DNA of 36,270 nt from Akkermansiaceae bacterium (GCA_029287105.1 JARFRT010000374.1:1-36270); one strand, 5' to 3'. Shown: positions 8,890 through 17,527, numbered from the stretch's first letter. Numbers and translations are program-made. The notes: a model not told the origin generated them from the sequence alone.

Positions 8890-9594
8890 ATGAGGCTCGC
8901 ACTCTATTCTCTTATACTTCTAGGCGCCGTCCTGCTCGTCTTAGACCTTGCCAAACTGATCAAAGGTATCGCCCCTCCGGAGAAACCCGTGCCGGTCAAG
9001 GCCGACCCGACCGATCAACCGGCATCCGTTACGGGTAATACAGACGGACATCCCGATGTCGCCCAGTCTCTCGCACTCTACACCAGGGCCATTGAAAAAT
9101 CACCGAACGAAGCTCAACCATACGTCGATCGCGCCAACGCCCACACCGCCAATAACGACTACGCCAAAGCCATCGCCGACTACGATCAGGCCATCAAACT
9201 GGACCCCGAAAACACCGACTATATCCTCCAACGCGGCACCCTCTACTTGGGTAGCAACAACCCGGATCAGGCCATTGCAAACTTCACCAAGGCACTGGAA
9301 ATCAACCCGGAACTCATCAAGGCTCTCGCATACCGCGCCATCACCAACTTCCGCCACAAAAAACACCAGGCCGCCCTCGATGACTGCCTGCTCATGCTCC
9401 AAAAAGATCCCGCATTCACCGATCTCCACACCACAATCGCACAGTGCTACAAAGCCCTCGGCCAAAACGACAAGGCCATCTCGCACCTCAAAACCTACCT
9501 TGAGTCAACCCAAGACCCGCAGGGAAAACAGGAAGCCGAGGCTCTGATCAAAGAATGGAGCGGCCAACCCGCCCAACCATCTGCCCAACCCTAA
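8890..9594 (+). CDS. Membrane-anchored TPR-repeat protein
   Basis: About 234 residues from ATG 8890. The first ~25 form a hydrophobic helix (LALYSLILLGAVLLVLDLAK), so the protein is probably anchored with its repeats in the periplasm. Three to four tetratricopeptide repeats follow, for example AQPYVDRANAHTANNDYAKA, ADYDQAIKLDP, YLGSNNPDQAIANFTKALEI and ALGQNDKAISHLKTYLES. TPRs bind other proteins; no enzyme motif is seen. An earlier in-frame ATG (8803) would add 29 polar residues in front of the anchor and is less likely. The last codons form a 12-bp tandem duplication (9571-9594) encoding AQPSAQP. It sits just before cytochrome c maturation genes, where TPR proteins (as in CcmH/I) sometimes act, but a direct link is unproven. 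Confidence 0.75.
   Translation: MRLALYSLILLGAVLLVLDLAKLIKGIAPPEKPVPVKADPTDQPASVTGNTDGHPDVAQSLALYTRAIEKSPNEAQPYVDRANAHTANNDYAKAIADYDQAIKLDPENTDYILQRGTLYLGSNNPDQAIANFTKALEINPELIKALAYRAITNFRHKKHQAALDDCLLMLQKDPAFTDLHTTIAQCYKALGQNDKAISHLKTYLESTQDPQGKQEAEALIKEWSGQPAQPSAQP
9571..9594 (+). repeat. 12-bp tandem duplication ending at the TPR gene stop codon
   Basis: GCCCAACCATCT (9571-9582) is followed by GCCCAACCCTAA (9583-9594); nine of twelve bases agree and the second copy supplies the stop codon. The period is a multiple of three, so reading frame is kept. Confidence 0.6.
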
Positions 9595-9628
9595 AAAAAA
9601 CCGGCAGCCCCAAACCCCGTAACCACCC

Positions 9629-10210
9629 ATGAGACCACTCACCACTTTTGCCGCCTGTGCCACCATTCTCTCCTTCTGCGCCTGTAAGGAAAAAGGTGAA
9701 ATCCAGCATTTCCAAGTCAAAAAATCCACTCCGCCAACTACCCAACAAACTCCGGATACCAACACCAATTCCAATACCAATTCCAATACCCAACCGCAAC
9801 AAAACAACCCCTACTCCTGGACATTGCCCGATGGATGGTCCGCCCAACCCGCCAGCGGCATGCGACTCGCCACCGTCCTAATCCCAACTGCCTCAGGCAC
9901 ACTCAACGCATCAATCACTGAGTTCGGCGGCGACCTCGCAGGCAACGTCAACCGCTGGCGTGGCCAGATCGGCCTCCCCCAACTGCCCGAAAAGGACGTC
10001 CTCGCCAACCTCGAGAAAGTGGACACAGCAATAGGCCAAGGCTATATCGCCATCCTCACCAACCCGTCCTCCCCTGAAAATGCCATGCTCGCCGCCATCA
10101 TCCCCCGCCCGTCCGGCACCTCGGTCTTTGTCAAGGTCACGGGCCCAGCCGACACCTTAAAATCCATTGCCACCCCATTCCGCCAATTCACGCAATCCCT
10201 CAAGCAATGA
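9629..10210 (+). CDS. Putative lipoprotein, function unknown
   Basis: 193 residues. N-terminal hydrophobic segment ending in SFCACKEK; C17 or C19 could be the lipidated cysteine although the lipobox is not canonical. Residues ~35-58 are a low-complexity Thr/Asn/Gln/Pro linker (TNTNSNTNSNT) built from a 12-bp DNA repeat. The rest is a globular domain beginning WTLPDGW, a form seen in uncharacterised verrucomicrobial and planctomycete proteins (from memory, not searched). The stop overlaps the next start (ATGA at 10207-10210), so it is translationally coupled to the ResB gene and may belong to cytochrome c maturation or its quality control. No catalytic motif recognised. Confidence 0.75.
   Translation: MRPLTTFAACATILSFCACKEKGEIQHFQVKKSTPPTTQQTPDTNTNSNTNSNTQPQQNNPYSWTLPDGWSAQPASGMRLATVLIPTASGTLNASITEFGGDLAGNVNRWRGQIGLPQLPEKDVLANLEKVDTAIGQGYIAILTNPSSPENAMLAAIIPRPSGTSVFVKVTGPADTLKSIATPFRQFTQSLKQ
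9761..9796 (+). repeat. 12-bp tandem repeat inside the lipoprotein gene
   Basis: AACACCAATTCC, AATACCAATTCC and AATACCCAACCG follow one another, encoding the Asn/Thr/Ser linker. It is a short in-frame repeat that could vary in length by slippage. Confidence 0.6.
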
Positions 10211-11355
10211 AGCTGATCACCTCCACCCTACGGCCACTCGCATCCGCAGCCATCTTCTACTACGCCACACTGTGGCTCGTGGTACTCGTCACCGTCGGAA
10301 CCATCTCCCAAAAATATTTCGGCCTCCAGTCCAGCCTCGAAAAGTACTTTTCCGCCTGGCTGATCCAACCCATGGATATGCCGCTGTGGCTCCCCTCAGG
10401 CCGCCTCACCATGACCATCATCCTGGTCTGCCTGATTGCGAAACTGATCGTCGCCACCAAGTGGAAAACCCAATGGATCGGCACCAACATCACCCACATC
10501 GGCGTGCTCCTCCTCATGTCCGGGGGGGTCATCACCGCCTACACCACCACCGAAGGAAACATCGCCATCCAAGAGGGAAAAGAAGCGTCAACCTTCCAGG
10601 ACTTCCACAAACTGGAACTGGCCGTCACCGACCGCTCCCACGCCAATCACGATGACGTCACCACCTTCTCCGACGGTTTTTTCACTCGTGACGAAACATT
10701 CTCCGATGATGGCAAAATCCCACTCAAGTTCAGAGTCGTCCACTTCTACAAGAATTGCAAAATCGTCACCCGCCCCGCAGCCGCAATAACATCACAGCAC
10801 AAGGGACAAGCCGGCAAAATCCAGCTCGAGGAACTCCCACCCGATAATGACGACCGCAACCTCGCAGGTATCGAACTGGAAATCTCAAACGCCACCGAAT
10901 CAGAAAACGGCTACTACCTCTTCCTCAATCACCCGCAATGGGTTCCCACCACCATCACAGGGAGCGACGGCAAAAGCTACGACGTCACCCTGCGCAACCG
11001 CCACTACCAACTCCCGTTCAGCATTTATTTGAAAGACTTTGAAAAACTCGATCATGCAGGAACCATGATGGCGAGATCCTTCAGCTCGAAAGTCACCGTC
11101 ACCGAAGGAAAATCCAGCGAGGATATCAAAATCTATATGAACCACCCCCTCAGACGCGGCGGCTACACTCTCTACCAATCATCCTTCGACCAGTCCAACC
11201 CGTCAGGAATTGAAACCAGCGTCTTCCAGGTCGTCCACAACAAAGGCCGGCTGATGCCCTACATCGCGATCGTCGTGATCACCCTGGGCCTACTCATCCA
11301 CGTCTTCATGCAAGTCCCCCGGTTGCTCGCTAAAGCTAAAAACAAAACCAACTAG
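10207..11355 (+). CDS. resB: Cytochrome c biogenesis protein ResB/Ccs1
   Basis: 382 residues. Three membrane helices near the N terminus (YYATLWLVVLVTVGTIS, TMTIILVCLIAKLIVA, ITHIGVLLLMSGGVITAY), a large periplasmic domain, and a C-terminal helix (YIAIVVITLGLLIHVF). The conserved NHPLRRGGYTLYQSSFD near the end is typical of ResB. With CcsA it forms the System II heme-transport and cytochrome c synthetase complex, which attaches heme to CxxCH motifs outside the cytoplasmic membrane. It overlaps the lipoprotein gene by 4 bases and is followed 57 bases later by the CcsA gene. Its stop codon lies in a 12-bp perfect duplication (11345-11368). In many bacteria ResB and CcsA are fused; here they are separate. 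Confidence 0.88.
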   Translation: MKLITSTLRPLASAAIFYYATLWLVVLVTVGTISQKYFGLQSSLEKYFSAWLIQPMDMPLWLPSGRLTMTIILVCLIAKLIVATKWKTQWIGTNITHIGVLLLMSGGVITAYTTTEGNIAIQEGKEASTFQDFHKLELAVTDRSHANHDDVTTFSDGFFTRDETFSDDGKIPLKFRVVHFYKNCKIVTRPAAAITSQHKGQAGKIQLEELPPDNDDRNLAGIELEISNATESENGYYLFLNHPQWVPTTITGSDGKSYDVTLRNRHYQLPFSIYLKDFEKLDHAGTMMARSFSSKVTVTEGKSSEDIKIYMNHPLRRGGYTLYQSSFDQSNPSGIETSVFQVVHNKGRLMPYIAIVVITLGLLIHVFMQVPRLLAKAKNKTN

Positions 11356-11368
11356 CAAACCAACTAGC
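11345..11368 (+). repeat. Perfect 12-bp tandem duplication across the resB stop codon
   Basis: AAACCAACTAGC occurs twice without a gap (11345-11356, 11357-11368). The real stop TAG is in the first copy (11353-11355), and the second copy carries a second in-frame TAG, so the duplication gives a tandem stop. Confidence 0.7.
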
Positions 11369-11412
11369 AGAATCACCCCTCTTCGGTCGGCACCCACCAC
11401 AACAACAATCCT

Positions 11413-13335
11413 ATGCCCCGTATCCTCATCATCCTCGGCTTGCTCATCCCGTGCCTCGCCACCGCACAAACCCAAGCCGACCCCCGTAGCCCCCAAGCAG
11501 AGACGCGCAACCTGTCACCGGACGCGGGGGAAATCCTCGCCCCACTGGCCGTGCAAAATGAAGGCAGAACCAAACCACTCGACTCCTTCGCCAGATTCAA
11601 CCTGCTCGCATGTTACCATCAATCAAAGATCGGAAAAATCAGCGCCGCCGACTGGTTAGCCCAACTCCTGCTCGACCCCAATACCGCCTACGAGGTCAAA
11701 TGCTTCCGCATCCGCAATGAGGACCTGCTCGCCGATCTCGGCCTCCCCAAACGCGACGACGGCAAGCATGTCTACAGCTTCAACGAACTGCGCAAGGTCA
11801 TCGACGACCAACGCTCGCGCGTGCAAGCCGTCAGCGCACGTGACAAAGACGAGCGCACCCTCATCGAATCGCAGCTACTCAAACTCTATAGCACCGTGCA
11901 TGGCTATTTTTCAATCAGCAGATCATTCACCTGCCTGACTCCTGAAATTGTCATCGATAACGCACAGCTCGCCCAAGAACTCAAGCTGCCTCACGGCAAA
12001 CCGTTCAGCTTCTTTCAACTCCACCAACGGAGGAACACACTCAGGCCCCTCGTCGAAAAACTACACGCCCACTATGACGGCGCAAACCCCTATCACCAAG
12101 CCGTTTTACAACTCGGAACCCAACTCAGGGATATGCAACAACGCGAGAGCCACTTCGCATCGCTGACAATCATCCCCCCCGCAGATGACCCCATCCTCAA
12201 AACCTGGCTGACTCCATGGCAGGTCCTCGACGGTGAACACCATGCCACCGAGCACGAAATCAAGGCGATGACCGAACTCGAAGCCGCCATTACCGCCCTC
12301 ATCCATGGCGATAGCACCACAGCCACACAACACATCACCACCCTCCAGTCGGTTTCATCAGACAAAGTGAACGCGCTCGCCAAAGCCGAGCTCTCCTACA
12401 ACCGTCTGGACGCTTTCACCAACAGCCTCGCCTTCTACCTCTTTGGCTTTCTTCTGCTCTGCCTGAGTTGGCTCTTTGCCGGCAAACAACTCCGCTGGGC
12501 GAGCTGGAGCGTCATCCTCATCGGCTTGCTCTTGCATACCGCCGGCATCATCCTCCGCATGTACATCCGCGGCAGACCCGCGCCTGTCACCAACATCTAC
12601 GAGTCCGTCATCTTTGTCGGCTTCACCTGTGTCTTACTCGGACTCATCATCGAGTTCCGCCGACGCGACGGCTTGGGACTGATCATCGCAGTCATCCCAG
12701 GGGCCATCCTTCACTTCGTCGGATTCAAATACGCCGCGGAGGGCGACACCATGGGACGCCTCGTCGCCGTCCTGGACTCTAACTTCTGGCTCTCCACTCA
12801 CGTAGTCACCATCACCATCGGTTACGGCGCAGCCTCCATCGCAGGGCTCATCGCGATGAGCTATCTCTATGTGCGGTTGTTCAACCCCAACAATAAAACC
12901 CTCCTGCAAAGCATCTCAAAAAACTTCATCGGTGTAACCCTGTTAGCCCTCCTGTTCTGCATCGTCGGCACCATCCTCGGCGGCATCTGGGGCGACCAAT
13001 CATGGGGCCGCTTCTGGGGCTGGGACCCCAAGGAAAACGGCGCCCTGCTAATCTGCCTCTGGCTCCTCATCGTCCTCCATGGAAAGTGGGGGAAACAACT
13101 CAAGGAACTGGGGATTGCCACCATGCTCTCCCTCACCAGCATCACCGTCCTCCTCGCCTGGTTCGGCGTCAACCTGCTCGGCGTCGGCCTCCATAACTAC
13201 GGATTCACCGAGGGCGCCGCCCGCAACCTCGCCATCGCCTGCGGCTCAATCTTCCTGCTCACCGTCATCCCTTCCGTCATCATCTTCATCCGAGACGCCG
13301 CCCAAGCAAAAACAAAAGCCCAAGCAAAAACATAA
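11413..13335 (+). CDS. ccsA: Cytochrome c biogenesis protein CcsA/ResC with periplasmic N-terminal domain
   Basis: 640 residues. A cleavable-looking signal (RILIILGLLIPCLATAQ) leads into about 320 residues of exported soluble domain (ILAPLAVQNEGRTKPLDSFA...), then about eight membrane helices. The tryptophan-rich heme-handling motif is present (WGWDPKENG, W535-D538). Conserved PVTNIYESVIF, external His in WLSTHVVTITIGYG and His in GLHNYGF are the expected heme ligands or contacts. It works with ResB to export heme and ligate it to apocytochrome c. The long N-terminal domain is an addition relative to the ~300-400-residue CcsA of chloroplasts and Bacillus. The 3' end consists of an 18-bp duplication (13300-13335) encoding AQAKTKAQAKT. 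Confidence 0.9.
   Translation: MPRILIILGLLIPCLATAQTQADPRSPQAETRNLSPDAGEILAPLAVQNEGRTKPLDSFARFNLLACYHQSKIGKISAADWLAQLLLDPNTAYEVKCFRIRNEDLLADLGLPKRDDGKHVYSFNELRKVIDDQRSRVQAVSARDKDERTLIESQLLKLYSTVHGYFSISRSFTCLTPEIVIDNAQLAQELKLPHGKPFSFFQLHQRRNTLRPLVEKLHAHYDGANPYHQAVLQLGTQLRDMQQRESHFASLTIIPPADDPILKTWLTPWQVLDGEHHATEHEIKAMTELEAAITALIHGDSTTATQHITTLQSVSSDKVNALAKAELSYNRLDAFTNSLAFYLFGFLLLCLSWLFAGKQLRWASWSVILIGLLLHTAGIILRMYIRGRPAPVTNIYESVIFVGFTCVLLGLIIEFRRRDGLGLIIAVIPGAILHFVGFKYAAEGDTMGRLVAVLDSNFWLSTHVVTITIGYGAASIAGLIAMSYLYVRLFNPNNKTLLQSISKNFIGVTLLALLFCIVGTILGGIWGDQSWGRFWGWDPKENGALLICLWLLIVLHGKWGKQLKELGIATMLSLTSITVLLAWFGVNLLGVGLHNYGFTEGAARNLAIACGSIFLLTVIPSVIIFIRDAAQAKTKAQAKT
13300..13335 (+). repeat. 18-bp tandem duplication at the ccsA stop codon
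   Basis: GCCCAAGCAAAAACAAAA (13300-13317) is followed by GCCCAAGCAAAAACATAA (13318-13335). One base differs, and that change creates the stop codon TAA. Confidence 0.7.
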
Positions 13336-13416
13336 GCAAAGGATTCCACCTCTCCCCGCCACCCCAGTGGCTCACACCCGCTATTCCCTAATTCCCATTC
13401 CCCAATTCCAATTTCC

Positions 13417-14439
13417 ATGACATCCAAAGAACGCTTCCTCGCCTCCGTCCGCCGACAACCCACCGACCGCACCCCGGTCTGGGTCATGCGCCAAGCCGGC
13501 CGATATCTTCCTGAATACCGCGCGCTCAAGGAAAAATACAGTTTCACCGAAATGGTCAAGTCACCCGAACTTGCCACCGAAGTCACCCTCCAACCGCTCC
13601 AACGCTTCCCTCTCGACGCCGCCATCATCTTCTCCGATATCCTCATCATCCCCGAGGCCCTCGGGCAACCTTATCACTTCAAGGACGGTGGCGGTATCGC
13701 CATGGATTACCTGCTCGATTCCATGGAGAAAATCGACGCCCTCGACACATCCCGTATCGAGGAAAAACTCGCCTACCTGCCCGCCGCACTGCGGATGACA
13801 CGCAACGAAATTGGCGACGAAAAAGCCCTGCTCGGATTCGGCGGATCCCCGTGGACTCTCGCCGCCTACATGACCGAAGGCGGGTCACTCAAAGACCTCT
13901 CCGCACTCAAGTCGCTCTACTACTCGGAACCCGCGACCTTCGAAAAACTCATGGGCAAAATCACCTCCGCCGTGATCGACCTCTTTAAAATGAAAATCGC
14001 CGCCGGTGTCGATGCCCTCCAAATCTTCGACTCCGCGGGCGCCTTCTGCCCGTCCGCCCACTACCACGACATGTCGCTGAAGTGGATCAAACAAATCATC
14101 GACTCGCTGCCTGCCGACTTCCCCGTCATTATCTTTGCCAAAGGCATGGCCCACCAACGCGACGCCCTTGTCAACACCGGTGCCAGCGTGCTCAGTATCG
14201 ACTGGACCATCGACCTCCCGAGCTACTATGACACCCTCCCGGATCACGTCGCCGTCCAAGGCAACCTCGACCCCCTCATTCTCAGTTCCAGCGCCGATGT
14301 CGTCCGCACCGAAACCACCCGCCTGCTCGATGCCATGCAGGGCCGCCACGGCCATATTCTCAACCTCGGCCACGGCATCCTTCCCTCCGCCAAACCCGAA
14401 AACATGCAAGTCCTCTGCGAGACGATTGCAAACTTCTAA
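13417..14439 (+). CDS. hemE: Uroporphyrinogen decarboxylase HemE
   Basis: 340 residues, full family length. Signature PVWVMRQAGRYLPEYR near residues 21-36 and SDILIIPEALG around 74 hold the substrate-binding Arg and Asp residues. Later QIFDSAGAFCP and HGILPSAKPENM are also typical. It removes four acetate carboxyl groups from uroporphyrinogen III to give coproporphyrinogen III in the cytosol; the product is the substrate of HemN encoded 48 bases downstream. The gene is preceded by a C/T-A-rich direct-repeat leader (ATTCCC/AATTCC words, 13382-13414) with no Shine-Dalgarno. Together with hemN and hemW it covers the late heme steps next to cytochrome c assembly. Confidence 0.95.
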   Translation: MTSKERFLASVRRQPTDRTPVWVMRQAGRYLPEYRALKEKYSFTEMVKSPELATEVTLQPLQRFPLDAAIIFSDILIIPEALGQPYHFKDGGGIAMDYLLDSMEKIDALDTSRIEEKLAYLPAALRMTRNEIGDEKALLGFGGSPWTLAAYMTEGGSLKDLSALKSLYYSEPATFEKLMGKITSAVIDLFKMKIAAGVDALQIFDSAGAFCPSAHYHDMSLKWIKQIIDSLPADFPVIIFAKGMAHQRDALVNTGASVLSIDWTIDLPSYYDTLPDHVAVQGNLDPLILSSSADVVRTETTRLLDAMQGRHGHILNLGHGILPSAKPENMQVLCETIANF

Positions 14440-14458
14440 ACTCCAAGCGCACGCCCCT

Positions 14459-14487
14459 GGTATTTAGAACTTAAAACTTAAAACATC
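14459..14487 (+). promoter_or_regulatory. AT-rich repeated leader before hemN
   Basis: GGTATTTAGAACTTAAAACT then TAAAACATC runs straight into ATG 14488. The AACTTAAA word is tandemly repeated. It shares GGTATTT and ACTTAAAAC words with the leaders at 6754 and 7618 and has no Shine-Dalgarno. Confidence 0.4.
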
Positions 14488-15843
14488 ATGCTCATCCCCG
14501 ACCTCAACCTCATCCGGAAGTACAACCAGCCAGGCCCTCGCTATACCTCCTACCCCACTGCACCCCATTTCAGCGAGGATACGGATCATGCCATTCTCGC
14601 ATCCCAGACCGAGTCCGAGGACAGCGACCTCTCACTCTACTTCCACATCCCCTTCTGCCGGTCGCTCTGCTGGTTCTGCGGCTGCACCAAAATCATCACC
14701 ACCCAACAGGATAAGGCTGACCACTACCTCGACCTCATGGAGAAGGAAATCGAGCTGTTCCTGCCACGTATCAAACCCGGACGCAAAGTCAAACAACTCC
14801 ACTTCGGCGGCGGCACACCCAACTACCTCACCCCCGCACAAATCGACCGGTTCTCCGCATTCATCCACAACCACTTCGAATTCCACCCCGACGCCGAACT
14901 CTCGACCGAACTAGACCCGCGCACCCTTACCGAACAACATATCGCATCCTTTCGCAATATGGGTATCAACCGCGCTTCCATGGGCGTGCAGGACGTCAAA
15001 ATCGAGGTCCAGGAGGCCGTCCACCGTATCCAGTCCGACGAATGCAACCGCAACGCACTAAAATGGCTGCGCGATGCCGGTATCGACTCCTGTAACCTCG
15101 ATCTGATCTACGGGCTACCCAAACAGACTCCCGAATCGTTCGAAAAAACCCTGCACCACATCCTCGACTACGCGCCAGACCGCCTCGCCGTCTTTTCCTA
15201 CGCCCACGTGCCGTGGATTATGCCCGCCCAAAAAATCCTCGAGGAAAAGGATCTTCCCGGGCCGGAGTCCAAACTCAAGATGCTGGAAAAAATCATCACC
15301 ATCCTCACCGACAACGGCTACCACTATGTCGGTATGGACCACTTCGCCCGCCATGACGACGAACTGGCCGTCGCCCAGAAAAATAAAACCCTGCAACGCA
15401 ACTTCCAAGGTTACTCCACCCACGGCGGCGTCGAAATCTGCGCCTTCGGCATGTCATCCATTTCCCAGACCAGCAGGTCATACCGACAAAACTTCAAGGA
15501 CATCACCGATTACGGCCAGGCCGTCACAGCCGGCAATTATCCGATCGACCGGGGCATCATCCTCACCGATGAAGACGTGCTGCGCCGCGACCTGATCATG
15601 TCAATCATGTGCCAGCTCGAACTCGACTATGCCGCCAAGTCCGCCCAACACGGCATCGACATCAAGTCTCACTTCGCCGACTCGATCGCATCGCTCAAAC
15701 CCATGGAAGATGATGGTCTGTTGGAATTCAACGCCGATTCCCTCCAAGTCACGAATCAAGGCCGACTCTTCATCCGCAACATTGCCATGGCCTTTGACGA
15801 ACACCTCAGCTCCGGTAAAGCAAAGTTCTCAAAAACCGTCTGA
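14488..15843 (+). CDS. hemN: Oxygen-independent coproporphyrinogen III oxidase HemN
   Basis: 451 residues. PGPRYTSYPTA near residue 17 and YFHIPFCRSLCWFCGCTK with C57, C61, C64 and C66 give the CxxxCxxCxC pattern that marks true HemN. HFGGGTPNYL, IELDPR-like TELDPRTLT, MGVQD and DLIYGLPKQT follow in order. It uses S-adenosylmethionine radicals to convert coproporphyrinogen III to protoporphyrinogen IX without oxygen. Together with the PFOR gene this suggests life with low or no oxygen at least part of the time, though no aerobic HemF can be excluded from one window. Possibly transcribed with hemE; the gap is 48 bases. Confidence 0.95.
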   Translation: MLIPDLNLIRKYNQPGPRYTSYPTAPHFSEDTDHAILASQTESEDSDLSLYFHIPFCRSLCWFCGCTKIITTQQDKADHYLDLMEKEIELFLPRIKPGRKVKQLHFGGGTPNYLTPAQIDRFSAFIHNHFEFHPDAELSTELDPRTLTEQHIASFRNMGINRASMGVQDVKIEVQEAVHRIQSDECNRNALKWLRDAGIDSCNLDLIYGLPKQTPESFEKTLHHILDYAPDRLAVFSYAHVPWIMPAQKILEEKDLPGPESKLKMLEKIITILTDNGYHYVGMDHFARHDDELAVAQKNKTLQRNFQGYSTHGGVEICAFGMSSISQTSRSYRQNFKDITDYGQAVTAGNYPIDRGIILTDEDVLRRDLIMSIMCQLELDYAAKSAQHGIDIKSHFADSIASLKPMEDDGLLEFNADSLQVTNQGRLFIRNIAMAFDEHLSSGKAKFSKTV

Positions 15844-15929
15844 TTCGGCGTTGGCCTGCCCGTCTGCTTGCCGGGATGACGACGCTACGCATGGGATTCA
15901 TCGGCCGGCACCGCTGAAACGGCAGGGCC

Positions 15930-17042
15930 TCACCCCTCCGGCCCAGGGTTTGCGCTACCTCTTCCCCGCAAAGAGTACAGCCTCGCCCCACTCTTACCGG
16001 CGTCATCCTTTGCCTGCCATTTCAAAGGTTTGGCTCTCGGCCCCCGCTGTGGCCCGAACTTGCTCCGGCATCTTCGGTAGTGCCCCTCCACAAAATCCAG
16101 AGTACCCAGGATGTAACCGGCTGTCAGGTAATCCACCTGCTTGCGTAGCCTCACGTGCAGTGGCAACTCCCCACCCCGGGCAAGTTCAGCCTCTACCTTC
16201 TCTGGGGAAATCCCCTTGCGTGCCTTCACCTGATAAGCCTTGTTTTCCTTCACTTCCACGCCATCGCCCATTAACCAGCAGCGGTACCAAGACCCGTTCT
16301 CCGGCCAACTGTCCAACGGCTTCCCCATCACCCAACACAACCCGCGCCGCGCACGCCTGCTGCCCCCCACCGCCTCGCCATAGCCACACCAGCGGTAATC
16401 CATTGGGTCTTCCACAAGCCCAGCCCTGACAGGATTCAGGTCGATATAAGCCGCCATCGTCCGCAGCGCCTCCCCATCCTCCACCAGCACACTCTTGAAG
16501 CGGTCCATCCACAGTGTCCCGCGCCGACCCTGCTTCTTGTTATACCAGCGGCTGAATCGCTCCTTCACCTCCTTCACAAAAAGGCTCAGGTCACAGAAAC
16601 GTTTTTTATATTTTCCCAAAAACTCCTCCACATCCCCGTCCATGCCCCGCTCGCGCATCCACGCGATTTCCTTCCTCACCCGCCCCACATAAGCCTTGCT
16701 ATACAGAACCGACAAATGACCCAGCAATCGCTCCTCACCCGCCCCAGGGGCCTCCCCCTCTCGGTCCTCAAACCGCCGCAGGAACGCCCCACGGCAAGGC
16801 ACCCGTGTCAGAACATGGAAATGATTATCCATTACGCAATACGTCAGCACCTTCATCCCGCAAAACCGCGCCATCCGCTGCATAATGATCCGGAAAGCCT
16901 CTTTTTCCTCGTCCCCGAACAAGGATTCCCCGCCACACGTCCGACTCATCACATGATAGCAATAATCATCCTCCTCCCCTCCTAGCACCCGACACCGACC
17001 ACCCGACCACGAGCGATAAATCCGCCCCGACGAACCCGCCAT
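15930..17042 (-). CDS. REP-associated/IS200-like Y1 transposase (TnpREP family)
   Basis: 370 residues from the ATG at 17042; an in-frame ATG at 17141 would add 33 residues with no family look. CYHVMSRT, LTYCVMDNHFHVL (HUH pair H74 and H76), GTLWMDRFKSVLVE and YIDLNPVRAGLVEDP are hallmarks of the single-strand DNA transposases that cluster with REP sequences. The segment ERFSRWYNKK has Phe163 where many relatives have the catalytic Tyr, but Tyr167 is nearby. The C terminus is extended by about 100 residues rich in Lys/Arg. It stands alone, without terminal inverted repeats or a second ORF, convergent with hemN. Such genes are usually domesticated single copies rather than mobile ISs. Confidence 0.85.
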   Translation of the reverse strand: MAGSSGRIYRSWSGGRCRVLGGEEDDYCYHVMSRTCGGESLFGDEEKEAFRIIMQRMARFCGMKVLTYCVMDNHFHVLTRVPCRGAFLRRFEDREGEAPGAGEERLLGHLSVLYSKAYVGRVRKEIAWMRERGMDGDVEEFLGKYKKRFCDLSLFVKEVKERFSRWYNKKQGRRGTLWMDRFKSVLVEDGEALRTMAAYIDLNPVRAGLVEDPMDYRWCGYGEAVGGSRRARRGLCWVMGKPLDSWPENGSWYRCWLMGDGVEVKENKAYQVKARKGISPEKVEAELARGGELPLHVRLRKQVDYLTAGYILGTLDFVEGHYRRCRSKFGPQRGPRAKPLKWQAKDDAGKSGARLYSLRGRGSANPGPEG

Positions 17043-17240
17043 ATGCCCGGTCTTACACCCAGCCCTCTCGAGATCCGTCAACTCGCGTCCTTCCTTGTTT
17101 CCAAGCGTCTTCATGCGCGTATAATGACATCCTTCCAGCATAAATCAATTCTTAATGCCTGGCATTTAGTTTTTGTTACAAAAATCGCATACATAATAGA
17201 ATCGGCGGACCGGTGGCGGGGTTCGGGCTGGGAATGGGGC

Positions 17241-17456
17241 CTATCTTAGGATCAACCAGAGAAACAAGAGGAGGAAACCCAGAGCCAGTATGATTACAAA
17301 AGCGTAAATGGCGTATTTCAGTCCATCATTTTCCATTCGGATATGATCGCTGCGTCCATGCATGTGCTGTTCGACTCGGTGTTCGCGAGATGACTCCCTC
17401 TTGACCACTGTTTTCACCTGGCCATCTCTTCCGATCACTTGCTTCTTCCTAGCCAT
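17241..17456 (-). CDS. Small C-tail-anchored membrane protein, function unknown
   Basis: 71 residues. The first ~45 are highly charged and basic (MARKKQVIGRDGQVKTVVKR, later HMHGRSDHI). A single strong hydrophobic helix follows at the C terminus (AIYAFVIILALGFLLLFLWL), giving a tail-anchored layout with the N-terminal part in the cytoplasm. It reads with good polarity and lies downstream of nothing obvious (72 bases beyond the purH stop on the same strand). No family recognised. A chance ORF is possible but the charge pattern and clean helix argue for a real gene. Confidence 0.55.
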   Translation of the reverse strand: MARKKQVIGRDGQVKTVVKRESSREHRVEQHMHGRSDHIRMENDGLKYAIYAFVIILALGFLLLFLWLILR

Positions 17457-17527
17457 GCCGCATCATCCCCCCCTCACCCGTGTGATGGCAAGAAAGAGTT
17501 CCACAAATCAACCGGCACACTCCGGGT

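Noticed and set aside
15629..16429. 266-codon plus-strand open frame over the hemN end and the transposase
   Set aside because: Overlaps two well-supported genes in other frames and has Ser/Pro-rich shadow composition.
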